DNA of 22,977 nt from JBLNBU01 sp050260215 (GTDB taxonomy: Bacteria; Pseudomonadota; Alphaproteobacteria; Rhodospirillales; Magnetospirillaceae), in contig JBLNBU010000070.1 of NCBI GenBank assembly GCA_050260215.1, positions 1 through 22,977 of the forward strand, in the 5' to 3' direction. Below, piece after piece: positions 17,444 through 22,977 of this stretch; position 1 is the first letter of the stretch, and every line of letters starts with the position of its first letter. The notes under the pieces were generated by a model that did no database searches, was not told where the DNA came from, and worked only from the letters and a program-made list of their open reading frames with translations. A program made the translations under genes and the position numbers.

Positions 17444-18177
17444 TCCTCCCGCCGGCGTTCCGGCTGGTCGCGTTCGACCGGGTCGGCAGCACCAACGACG
17501 AGGCCAGGCGACTGGCCGCCGAGGGTACGGCCGACCTGACCGTGGTTACCGCCGCCGAGCAGACCGCCGGCCGTGGCCGGCGCGGCCGCGGCTGGGTCAG
17601 CCCGCGCGGCAACCTGCATTTCTCGGTACTGATCCGCCTCGACCGGCCGCCGGCCGAGGCGGCCTCGGTCGGCTTCGCCGCCGCCGTCGCCCTGTGCGAG
17701 GCCTTGGGCCCGCTGGTCCCCGCAACCGACATCCGCTGCAAATGGCCCAACGACGTGCTGGCCGACGGCCGCAAGGTCGCCGGCATGCTGCTCGAGGCCG
17801 AGGGCGACTGGCTGGTGCTCGGGCTCGGCGTCGACGTCGCCCAGGCGCCGCCGCCGGACGGGCTGGTCTATCCCGCCACCTGCCTCAAGGACCTGGGGGC
17901 CTCATGCGATGCCGATACCGTGCTGGCGGCCTTCTGCACCGCCTTCGCGCCCCGGCTGCAGGCGTGGCGGGACCACGGCTTCGCCGCGGTGCGCCAGGCC
18001 TGGCTCGGCCTCGCCCGCGGTTTGGGCGAGCCGGTGGTGGTGCGCCTGGAGGCCGAAACCCTGACCGGCACCTTCGCGGGACTTGACGAACAGGGTGCAC
18101 TTCTGCTGGATCAAGGCGCCGCCGGCATGCGTTCGGTCTTCGCCGGCGACGTGTTCTTCCCCGGCGCGCCCGCGTAA
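17440..18177 (+). CDS. birA: Biotin--[acetyl-CoA-carboxylase] ligase
   Basis: This enzyme joins biotin to the biotin carrier protein of acetyl-CoA carboxylase via biotinyl-5'-AMP in the cytoplasm. The 245-residue protein shows the family order GSTNDEAR (16-23), the adenylate-binding loop GRGRRGRGW (44-52), KWPNDV with the catalytic lysine (101-106), and a small C-terminal SH3-like domain. There is no N-terminal helix-turn-helix, so it is a class I, non-regulatory ligase unlike E. coli BirA. The frame is open far upstream inside nuoN, but the homologous region begins near the ATG at 17440, which overlaps the nuoN stop by 4 bases. coaX follows 11 bases later. Confidence 0.95.
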   Translation: MILPPAFRLVAFDRVGSTNDEARRLAAEGTADLTVVTAAEQTAGRGRRGRGWVSPRGNLHFSVLIRLDRPPAEAASVGFAAAVALCEALGPLVPATDIRCKWPNDVLADGRKVAGMLLEAEGDWLVLGLGVDVAQAPPPDGLVYPATCLKDLGASCDADTVLAAFCTAFAPRLQAWRDHGFAAVRQAWLGLARGLGEPVVVRLEAETLTGTFAGLDEQGALLLDQGAAGMRSVFAGDVFFPGAPA

Positions 18178-18188
18178 CGGAGTTGCCC

Positions 18189-18965
18189 ATGCTGCTGGCG
18201 ATCGATTCCGGCAATACCAACATCGTCTTCGCCGTGTTCGACGGCGACCAGTTGCGCGGCGAGTGGCGGGCCTCGACCCACACCGACCGCACCGCCGACG
18301 AGTTGGGGGTGTGGCTGACCCAATTGCTCACCATCGAAGGGCTGAACCGCCAGGACATCAGCTCGGCCATCATCGCCTCGGTGGTGCCGGCCATGGTGTT
18401 CGGCCTGAAGACCCTGTGCCGCCGCTATTTCGCCTGCGAGCCGTTGGTTGTCGGCGACGAGGGCGTGCATCTGGGCATCAGCATCCTGCTCGACCGCCCC
18501 GAGGAAGTCGGCGCCGACCGCCTGGTGAACGCGGTGGCTGCGCACGGCTGCTACAAGGGGCCGATGATCGTCATCGATTTCGGCACCGCCACCACCTTCG
18601 ACGTCATCGATGTGGACGGCAACTACTGCGGCGGCGCCATCGCGCCCGGCATCAACCTGTCCCTGGAAGCGCTGCACATGGCCGCGGCCAAGCTGCCCCG
18701 CGTCGCCATCGGCCGGCCGCGCCAGGTGATCGGCAAGGCCACCGTGCCGGCCATGCAGTCGGGCATTTTCTGGGGCTATGTGGGCCTGATCGAAGGATTG
18801 GTGCACCGCATCGAGGAGGAATTCGGCGCCGAGATGCTGGTGGTCGCCACCGGCGGCCTGGCGCCCCTGTTCGCCGAGGCGACCAAGGTCATCCACCGCC
18901 TGGATGCCGACCTGACCCTGCGCGGCCTGCTGGAAATCCATCGCCGCAACAAGCGGCTGGAGTAG
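18189..18965 (+). CDS. coaX: Type III pantothenate kinase
   Basis: CoaX phosphorylates pantothenate in the first step of coenzyme A synthesis. It belongs to the ASKHA fold, and family members typically need a monovalent cation. The 258-residue protein has the phosphate loop DSGNTN (6-11, where many homologues have DIGNTN), GADR (108-111) with the catalytic aspartate, and DFGTATTFDV (130-139) followed by the APG motif (152-154). I preferred ATG 18189 to the in-frame TTG at 18183, because MLLAID matches the family N-terminus and GGAG lies 6 bases upstream. It is probably cotranscribed with birA. A REP-like element follows the stop. Confidence 0.95.
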   Translation: MLLAIDSGNTNIVFAVFDGDQLRGEWRASTHTDRTADELGVWLTQLLTIEGLNRQDISSAIIASVVPAMVFGLKTLCRRYFACEPLVVGDEGVHLGISILLDRPEEVGADRLVNAVAAHGCYKGPMIVIDFGTATTFDVIDVDGNYCGGAIAPGINLSLEALHMAAAKLPRVAIGRPRQVIGKATVPAMQSGIFWGYVGLIEGLVHRIEEEFGAEMLVVATGGLAPLFAEATKVIHRLDADLTLRGLLEIHRRNKRLE

Positions 18966-18974
18966 TTTTTTCTT

Positions 18975-19065
18975 CGTCATGCCCGCGCAGGCGGGCATCC
19001 AGGGGGGAATGGCGCCGTCGCGCGTTTCGGGCTCCCCCTGGACCCCCGCCTTCGCGGGGGTGACG
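18975..19065. repeat. Pair of inverted REP-like units (BIME-like) between coaX and rnj
   Basis: Two units of about 32 bases, 18975-19006 and 19034-19065, are imperfect inverted copies. One reads CGTCATGCCCGCGCAGGCGG and onward to CATCCAGGGGG. The other, on the opposite strand, begins CGTCACCCCCGCGAAGGCGG and ends GTCCAGGGGG. Each unit can form its own hairpin (18981-18996 and 19043-19060), and together they can form one long stem. A short T run (18966-18971) precedes them. The consensus resembles REP elements scattered through many proteobacterial genomes. Confidence 0.85.
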
Positions 19066-19082
19066 GCAACGGACGAGATGGC

Positions 19083-20732
19083 ATGAACCCTGACGAACTG
19101 GTTTTCCTTCCCCTTGGCGGTGCCGGCGAGATCGGCATGAACCTCAACCTCTACGGGTTCGGGGGCAAGTGGCTGATGGTCGACCTGGGCGTGTCGTTCG
19201 GCGACGACAGCATGCCGATGATCGACGTGGTGATGCCCGACCCCAAGTGGATCGAGGAACGCCGCGACAACCTGGCCGGCCTGGTGCTGACCCACGCCCA
19301 CGAGGACCATCTGGGCGCGGTGCAGTACCTGTGGCCGCGGCTGCGGTGCCCGGTCTACGCCACCCCGTTCGCCGCCTCGGTGCTGCGCGGCAAGCTGCAC
19401 GAGGTGGGGCTGACGTCGCAGGTGCCGGTCCACGTGGTCGATCTGGGCTCGCGGTTCAAGGTCGGGCCCTTCGACGTCGAGCTGGTGTCGCTGACCCACT
19501 CGATCCCCGAGCCCAACGCCCTGGCCATCCGCACGCCGCTGGGCACGGTGGTGCACACCGGCGACTGGAAGTTCGATCCCGATCCGCTGCTGGGCCTGCC
19601 CGCCGACACCGAGAAGCTGAAGCGCCTGGGCCGCGAGGGGGTGCTGGCGCTGGTGGGTGATTCCACCAACGTGTTCACCAAGGGCCATTCCGGTTCAGAG
19701 GCCGAGGTCCGCAACAGCCTGATCGGCCTGCTGGGCCGCTTTGATGGCAAGATCGCGGTCAGCTGCTTTGCCACCAACGTGGCGCGGCTGGAAAGCATCG
19801 CGGTGGCGGCCCAGGCCTGCGACCGCCACGTCGCCCTGGTCGGCCGCAGCTTGTGGCGCATCGACAAGGCCGCGCGCGAGAACGGCTATCTGGCCGATCT
19901 GCCGCCGTTCCTCACCGACCACGACGCCGGCTACCTGCCCAAGGACAAGGTGCTCTACATCTGCACCGGCAGCCAGGGCGAGCCCCGCGCCGCCCTGGCC
20001 CGCATCGCCGCAGACGACCATCCGCATGTGACCCTGGGCAAGGGCGACGTGGTGGTGTTCTCGTCGCGCATCATTCCCGGCAACGAGAAGTCGATCTTCA
20101 AGCTGCAGAACGACCTGGTGCGCCTTGGCGTCGAGGTGGTCACCGAGAAGGACGAGTTCGTCCACGTCTCGGGCCATCCGGCGCGCGAGGAACTGGAGAC
20201 CATGTACCAGCTGGTCCGTCCCCGCCTGGCGGTGCCCGTCCACGGCGAGGCCCGCCATGTCCAGGAGCACGCCCGCCTGGCGCGCGCCTGCCAGGTGCCG
20301 GAAGCGGTCGAGATCGTCAACGGCACCATGCTCAAGCTGGCCCCCGGCACGCCCGAGGTGGTCGACATGGTGCCCACCGGCAAGCTGTGCGTCGATGGCC
20401 CCAGGCTGGTGCCGCTCGATTCCGAGATCATCCGGGCTCGCCGGCGCATGGTGTTCAACGGCACCGCGGTGGTCACCGTGGTGGTGGACAAGGCTGGCCA
20501 CCTGCTGGGCGAGCCCCAGCTGACCGCGCTGGGCCTTTTGGACGCCGAATATGCCGCCGAAGAACACGAGGCGGTGGTCGAAGCGGTGGTCGACGCCTTG
20601 TCCGAACTTTCGGCCAAGGAGCGCAAGGACGACGGCAAGGTGCGCGAGACTGCCCGGGTGGCCGTGCGCCGCACCCTGAAGTCCATGTTCGGGCACAAGC
20701 CCATCACGGACGTCCACTTGGTTAGGGTCTAA
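19083..20732 (+). CDS. rnj: Ribonuclease J
   Basis: RNase J is a metallo-beta-lactamase/beta-CASP nuclease with 5'-3' exonuclease and endonuclease activity in mRNA decay and rRNA maturation. The 549-residue length is close to that of Bacillus RNase J1. Metal ligands are visible: HAHEDH at 71-76, His139 (LTHSIPEPNA), Asp161 (HTGDWKF) and His387 (VPVHGEARHVQEH). The beta-CASP histidine is His365 (SGHPAREEL). The C-terminal domain contains the MVFNGTAVVTVVVDK-like strand. ATG 19083 begins 17 bases after the REP pair, with a weak ribosome binding site (GACGAGA). No separate promoter fits in that space, so the gene is either read through from coaX or started inside or upstream of the repeat. Confidence 0.95.
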   Translation: MNPDELVFLPLGGAGEIGMNLNLYGFGGKWLMVDLGVSFGDDSMPMIDVVMPDPKWIEERRDNLAGLVLTHAHEDHLGAVQYLWPRLRCPVYATPFAASVLRGKLHEVGLTSQVPVHVVDLGSRFKVGPFDVELVSLTHSIPEPNALAIRTPLGTVVHTGDWKFDPDPLLGLPADTEKLKRLGREGVLALVGDSTNVFTKGHSGSEAEVRNSLIGLLGRFDGKIAVSCFATNVARLESIAVAAQACDRHVALVGRSLWRIDKAARENGYLADLPPFLTDHDAGYLPKDKVLYICTGSQGEPRAALARIAADDHPHVTLGKGDVVVFSSRIIPGNEKSIFKLQNDLVRLGVEVVTEKDEFVHVSGHPAREELETMYQLVRPRLAVPVHGEARHVQEHARLARACQVPEAVEIVNGTMLKLAPGTPEVVDMVPTGKLCVDGPRLVPLDSEIIRARRRMVFNGTAVVTVVVDKAGHLLGEPQLTALGLLDAEYAAEEHEAVVEAVVDALSELSAKERKDDGKVRETARVAVRRTLKSMFGHKPITDVHLVRV

Positions 20733-20811
20733 GCCTTAATACTTAGTCTCAATTGAAAGCGTAGCCCGTTTCGGTCCTTCTTGAAGGGAGTTGGACGCCG
20801 AAAGGGTAGAC

Positions 20812-21267
20812 ATGCGCCGCCTGCTTTCCGTTGCCGTGCTGGGACTTGGGATCACCGCCGCTGTCGCCGGTGCCGCCTCAGCCAACGAATATTACGGCCA
20901 CCAGAAAGTGGTCTACCACGTCAACGGCGAGGGCGGGGACAAGGACCGCTCGTACATGATGGCGTTGACCAACGTGCAGAACCAGATCAACGCCGTCGGC
21001 AAGGACAATATCGAGGTCAAGGTGGTGCTGCACGGCGATGGCCTCGACCTGCTGAAGGACGCCCGCGACAACATGGCGCTGCAGTCCAAAGTGATCGCGC
21101 TCAAGGAACAGAAGGTTCAGTTCCTGGTGTGCAACAACACCCTGGTCGGCCGGCACATGGACGCCAACCGCGACCTCTACGACGTCGAGAAGGAAGACAT
21201 CGTGCCGTCCGGGGTCGCCGAACTGTCGCGGCTGCAGATGAAGGGCTACACCTATATCCGGCCGTGA
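20812..21267 (+). CDS. Secreted DsrE/DsrF-like protein
   Basis: The 151-residue product begins with a clear Sec signal peptide: positive MRR, a hydrophobic core LSVAVLGLGITAAVAG, and a likely cleavage after AASA (residue 24). The mature part resembles the DsrE/DsrF fold, with a VVYHVNGE first strand, an IEVKVVLHGDGL second strand and the segment FLVCNNTL containing the single cysteine (Cys107). Family members are linked to sulfur handling, but the precise role of secreted single-domain versions is not established. ATG 20812 has AAAGGG at 20801-20806. A longer TTG start (20791) would spoil the signal peptide. The 79-base gap after rnj is unusually AT-rich, which suggests a promoter there, though I cannot place the boxes. 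Two hairpins follow the stop. Confidence 0.8.
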   Translation: MRRLLSVAVLGLGITAAVAGAASANEYYGHQKVVYHVNGEGGDKDRSYMMALTNVQNQINAVGKDNIEVKVVLHGDGLDLLKDARDNMALQSKVIALKEQKVQFLVCNNTLVGRHMDANRDLYDVEKEDIVPSGVAELSRLQMKGYTYIRP

Positions 21268-21308
21268 ACGGGCCGGGTGACTTGGGGATGCCGTGGCCCG
21301 ACGGCATC
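21258..21308 (+). other. Two tandem hairpins after the DsrE-like gene
   Basis: CCGGCC/GGCCGG (21258-21263 with 21271-21276) spans the stop codon. A perfect 8-bp stem, GATGCCGT/ACGGCATC (21287-21294 with 21301-21308, 6-base loop), follows. Neither is followed by a T run, so they may be a 3' processing or stabilising structure, or a factor-dependent terminator, rather than a standard intrinsic terminator. Confidence 0.4.
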
Positions 21309-21361
21309 GCCACCCGCAACGGGAACGGGCTTGGGGTGGGCACCCGAAGACGGAGGCGGAC

Positions 21362-21766
21362 ATGCCTCTGATCGAATGGAACGATGGCTTCAGCGTGGGC
21401 TCGACCCTGCTGGATGCCGACCATCGGCGCCTGATCGACATCCACAACCGGATGGTGGCGCTGGGGCAGGGATCAAGCGAGGCGGCCGCGCTGGGCGCCC
21501 TGTTCGACGAACTGCTGGCCTTTGCCGAGGGCCACTTCGCCCGCGAGGAGACGATCCTCAAGGCGCTGGGTTACGAGGGACTGGGCCGCCAGAAGGCCCT
21601 GCACGTGGAGATGGGGACCGAGATCCTGCGCTTCCGCGGGCTGCACATGGCCGGCTGCGCCTCGCCTGCCTCGGCCAAGGAGGCGACGGCCTTCCTGCGC
21701 GGGTGGCTTATCCACCACATCCTGGAAGAGGACATGCAGTATCGCTCGCTGATGCTGGGGGAATGA
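21362..21766 (+). CDS. Bacteriohemerythrin-like protein with one altered iron ligand
   Basis: Hemerythrins are four-helix bundles that bind O2 or sense redox state at a di-iron site. The 134-residue single-domain protein starts MPLIEWNDGFSVG, typical of bacterial hemerythrins. Ligands can be placed at His21 (DADHRRL), His58 and Glu62 (HFAREE), His81 (KALHVEM), and His119 with Asp124 (HHILEED). The first histidine of the usual HxxxH pair is Gln77 (codon CAG), so one of the five histidines is missing. ATG 21362 is supported by GGAGG 5 bases upstream. An upstream in-frame ATG (21293) would add a non-homologous arginine-rich tail. The protein has no signal peptide, so it is cytoplasmic. It may be cotranscribed with the DsrE-like gene and converges with the next gene. 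Confidence 0.9.
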   Translation: MPLIEWNDGFSVGSTLLDADHRRLIDIHNRMVALGQGSSEAAALGALFDELLAFAEGHFAREETILKALGYEGLGRQKALHVEMGTEILRFRGLHMAGCASPASAKEATAFLRGWLIHHILEEDMQYRSLMLGE

Positions 21767-21787
21767 CCGCGTCGGCGCCGGGGAGCC

Positions 21788-22192
21788 TCAGCGCAGCGTC
21801 CAGGCCAGGATGGCCAGCATGGCGAGCAAGGTGCAGGCGCCGGCCATGACCAGGCGCTGGGTGCGCAGTTTGCGGACCTGGTCGGCATGGGCCCGCTGCA
21901 TCCAGCGGATGGTGATCTCGACCGCGGTGGCGCCGGGGAAGTCGGCGAACACGCCGTACAGCGAGGTGGGCTCGAACATGCCGTCGTCGTGTTCGTGCAC
22001 CACGGCGCGCGACCAGGTCTCGTCGGCCTCGAACTGGTGGACCCAGTCGGCGACTACCCGGCGGGTTCCCACGCGGCGCTGGGGGTATTCGGGTTCCTCG
22101 CGCGAGAAGACGAATTCATGGCCGCCCAGGCCGACGATACGCTTGTCGGTCAGGATGCCGCTGCGCTTTTCCGCGCCGTTGTCTTCCGTCAT
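21788..22192 (-). CDS. Hypothetical tail-anchored membrane protein
   Basis: On the minus strand a 134-residue ORF starts at the CAT at 22190-22192, behind a very strong ribosome binding site (GGGAGGGGGAAG on that strand), and stops at 21788-21790. I do not recognise the family. About 110 soluble residues, rich in charged and aromatic residues (for example WVHQFEADETWSRAVVHEHD), are followed by one hydrophobic helix at about 114-132 (LVMAGACTLLAMLAILAWTL) that ends the protein. The basic RKLRTQR before the helix suggests a cytoplasmic domain anchored by its C-terminal tail. There is no signal peptide. The gene converges with the hemerythrin gene, leaving 21 bases, and diverges from the glycosyltransferase gene. 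Confidence 0.75.
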   Translation of the reverse strand: MTEDNGAEKRSGILTDKRIVGLGGHEFVFSREEPEYPQRRVGTRRVVADWVHQFEADETWSRAVVHEHDDGMFEPTSLYGVFADFPGATAVEITIRWMQRAHADQVRKLRTQRLVMAGACTLLAMLAILAWTLR

Positions 22193-22353
22193 GCCCGCTT
22201 CCCCCTCCCGTTCGCCGGGATCATAGCCCGAGGCCGCGCCATAGGCTAGGCGGCTAGCGCATTTGCGCAGGTGGTTACCCCGCCCGCGACTTTGCCGCCG
22301 GAGGTCGGCGGCGGCGACAATCCGTCCGCCAGACAGCCGGAGGCGACCGGGTC
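22193..22353. other. Divergent intergenic region
   Basis: These 161 bases lie between two divergent genes and should hold both promoters. I see the ribosome binding sites at each end and a 7-bp hairpin GCCGCCG/CGGCGGC (22294-22312) without a T tract. No convincing -35/-10 pair is visible. Confidence 0.4.
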
Positions 22354-22977
22354 ATGAAGGACGGCATCCCCACCCTGTGCATCGGGCTTCCGGTCCGCAA
22401 CGGCGAGGCCTATCTGGCCGAGGCGCTGGACAGCGTGCTCGGCCAAAGCTTCGGCGACTTCGAGTTGGTCATCTCGGACAACGCCTCGACCGACGCCACT
22501 GCCGATATCTGCCGGACCTTCGCCGACCGCGACCGCCGCATCCGCTACACCCGGGTCGACCGCGACATCGGGGCGGCGCCCAACTTCAACCGGGTGTTCG
22601 GCTTCTGCACCGCGCCCTATTTCAAGTGGATGCCCCACGACGACCTGCTGGCCCCCGACTACCTGGCCCGCTGCCTGCGCTTGTTGCGCCTGGATAGCGA
22701 AGCCGTGCTGGCCCACACCGCGGTCACCATGATCGACGACGCCGGCCGGCCGCTGAAGGTGCGCGCCGACGGCCGGGTGATCGACGCGCGCGGCAACCTG
22801 CTGATGGAGATGGAGCCCCTGCACCTGGCCGAGGGCGACCGGCCGCAGGACCGCTTCCGCGACGCGCTCAGGCGGATGAACTGGTGCACGGCGGCCCTGG
22901 GGGTGATCCGCAGCCATGCGCTCAGGCGCACCCGCATGCACGGCGCCTTCTATGGCGGCGACCATGTGCTGCTGGCC
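22354..22977 (+). CDS. Family 2 glycosyltransferase, N-terminal part (3' end outside the window)
   Basis: The frame stays open from ATG 22354 to the right edge, giving 208 residues. It begins IPTLCIGLPVRNGEAYLAEA, the start of a GT-A fold. LVISDNASTDAT (39-49) is the nucleotide-sugar binding motif. KWMPHDDLLAPDYL has the metal-binding HDD (95-97) in place of DxD. Near the right edge, FYGGDHVLLA may be the region with the catalytic base. Such enzymes transfer a sugar from a nucleotide donor to a polysaccharide, lipid or protein, and the acceptor cannot be told from this part. GGAGG at 22339-22343 is about 10 bases upstream. The start of a surface polysaccharide cluster beyond the window is possible. 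Confidence 0.9.
   Translation, partial: MKDGIPTLCIGLPVRNGEAYLAEALDSVLGQSFGDFELVISDNASTDATADICRTFADRDRRIRYTRVDRDIGAAPNFNRVFGFCTAPYFKWMPHDDLLAPDYLARCLRLLRLDSEAVLAHTAVTMIDDAGRPLKVRADGRVIDARGNLLMEMEPLHLAEGDRPQDRFRDALRRMNWCTAALGVIRSHALRRTRMHGAFYGGDHVLLA

Noticed and set aside
21293..21361. Upstream in-frame ATG for the hemerythrin gene
   Set aside because: It would add an arginine- and histidine-rich tail with no family match and no good ribosome binding site, whereas the ATG at 21362 has GGAGG at the right distance.
22187..22198. CGTCATGCCCGC, identical to the first 12 bases of the REP-like unit at 18975
   Set aside because: The match stops after 12 bases, there is no hairpin partner, and the CAT is the start codon of a minus-strand gene. 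A chance match is more likely than a truncated repeat.
22294..22312. GCCGCCG/CGGCGGC hairpin before the glycosyltransferase as a riboswitch or attenuator
   Set aside because: It is a single short GC stem without alternative pairings or a T run, and such stems are frequent by chance at this GC content.

Overview
The window is a GC-rich, densely coding chromosomal stretch of housekeeping genes. Gene content and order point to an alphaproteobacterium, most likely of the order Rhodospirillales and possibly close to Magnetospirillum. The reasons are a single uninterrupted 14-gene nuo operon with separate nuoC and nuoD, followed directly by a biotin ligase, a type III pantothenate kinase and ribonuclease J, and preceded by lon, an HU gene and tRNA genes. 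The genus is inferred from protein resemblance and synteny; nothing in the sequence proves it.

Layout. Positions 1-1823 hold the 3' three quarters of lon, closed by a strong intrinsic terminator. An HU gene (2062-2334) follows with its own sigma70-type promoter and terminator. Then come tRNA-Val(UAC), a small unrecognised ORF with a strong ribosome binding site (2598-2819), and tRNA-Asp(GUC) behind a perfect -35 box. A leader of about 250 bases, containing a 10-bp hairpin, precedes the respiratory complex I operon nuoA to nuoN (3360-17443). Most nuo junctions overlap or leave under 15 bases, and nuoN overlaps birA by 4 bases, so birA and coaX (to 18965) are probably read with complex I. A pair of inverted REP-like units (18975-19065) separates coaX from rnj (19083-20732).

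The right end is more accessory. It has a secreted DsrE/DsrF-like protein, a single-domain hemerythrin in which one usual iron-ligand histidine is glutamine, a convergent minus-strand gene for a predicted tail-anchored membrane protein of unknown function, and the 5' part of a family 2 glycosyltransferase that runs off the window.

How the genes work together. NuoEFG form the NADH-oxidising module, NuoBCDI the connecting module that passes electrons to quinone, and NuoAHJKLMN the proton-pumping membrane arm. All cluster-binding cysteines expected for a mitochondrial-type enzyme are present. BirA and CoaX serve biotin and coenzyme A metabolism, and RNase J, Lon and HU serve RNA turnover, proteolysis and nucleoid structure. 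I found no CRISPR array, prophage, insertion sequence, toxin-antitoxin pair or obvious defence system. The points worth a second look are small: a structured nuo leader, the altered hemerythrin site, the REP pair before an RNase gene, a cysteine-rich NuoG tail, and two unrecognised small proteins.
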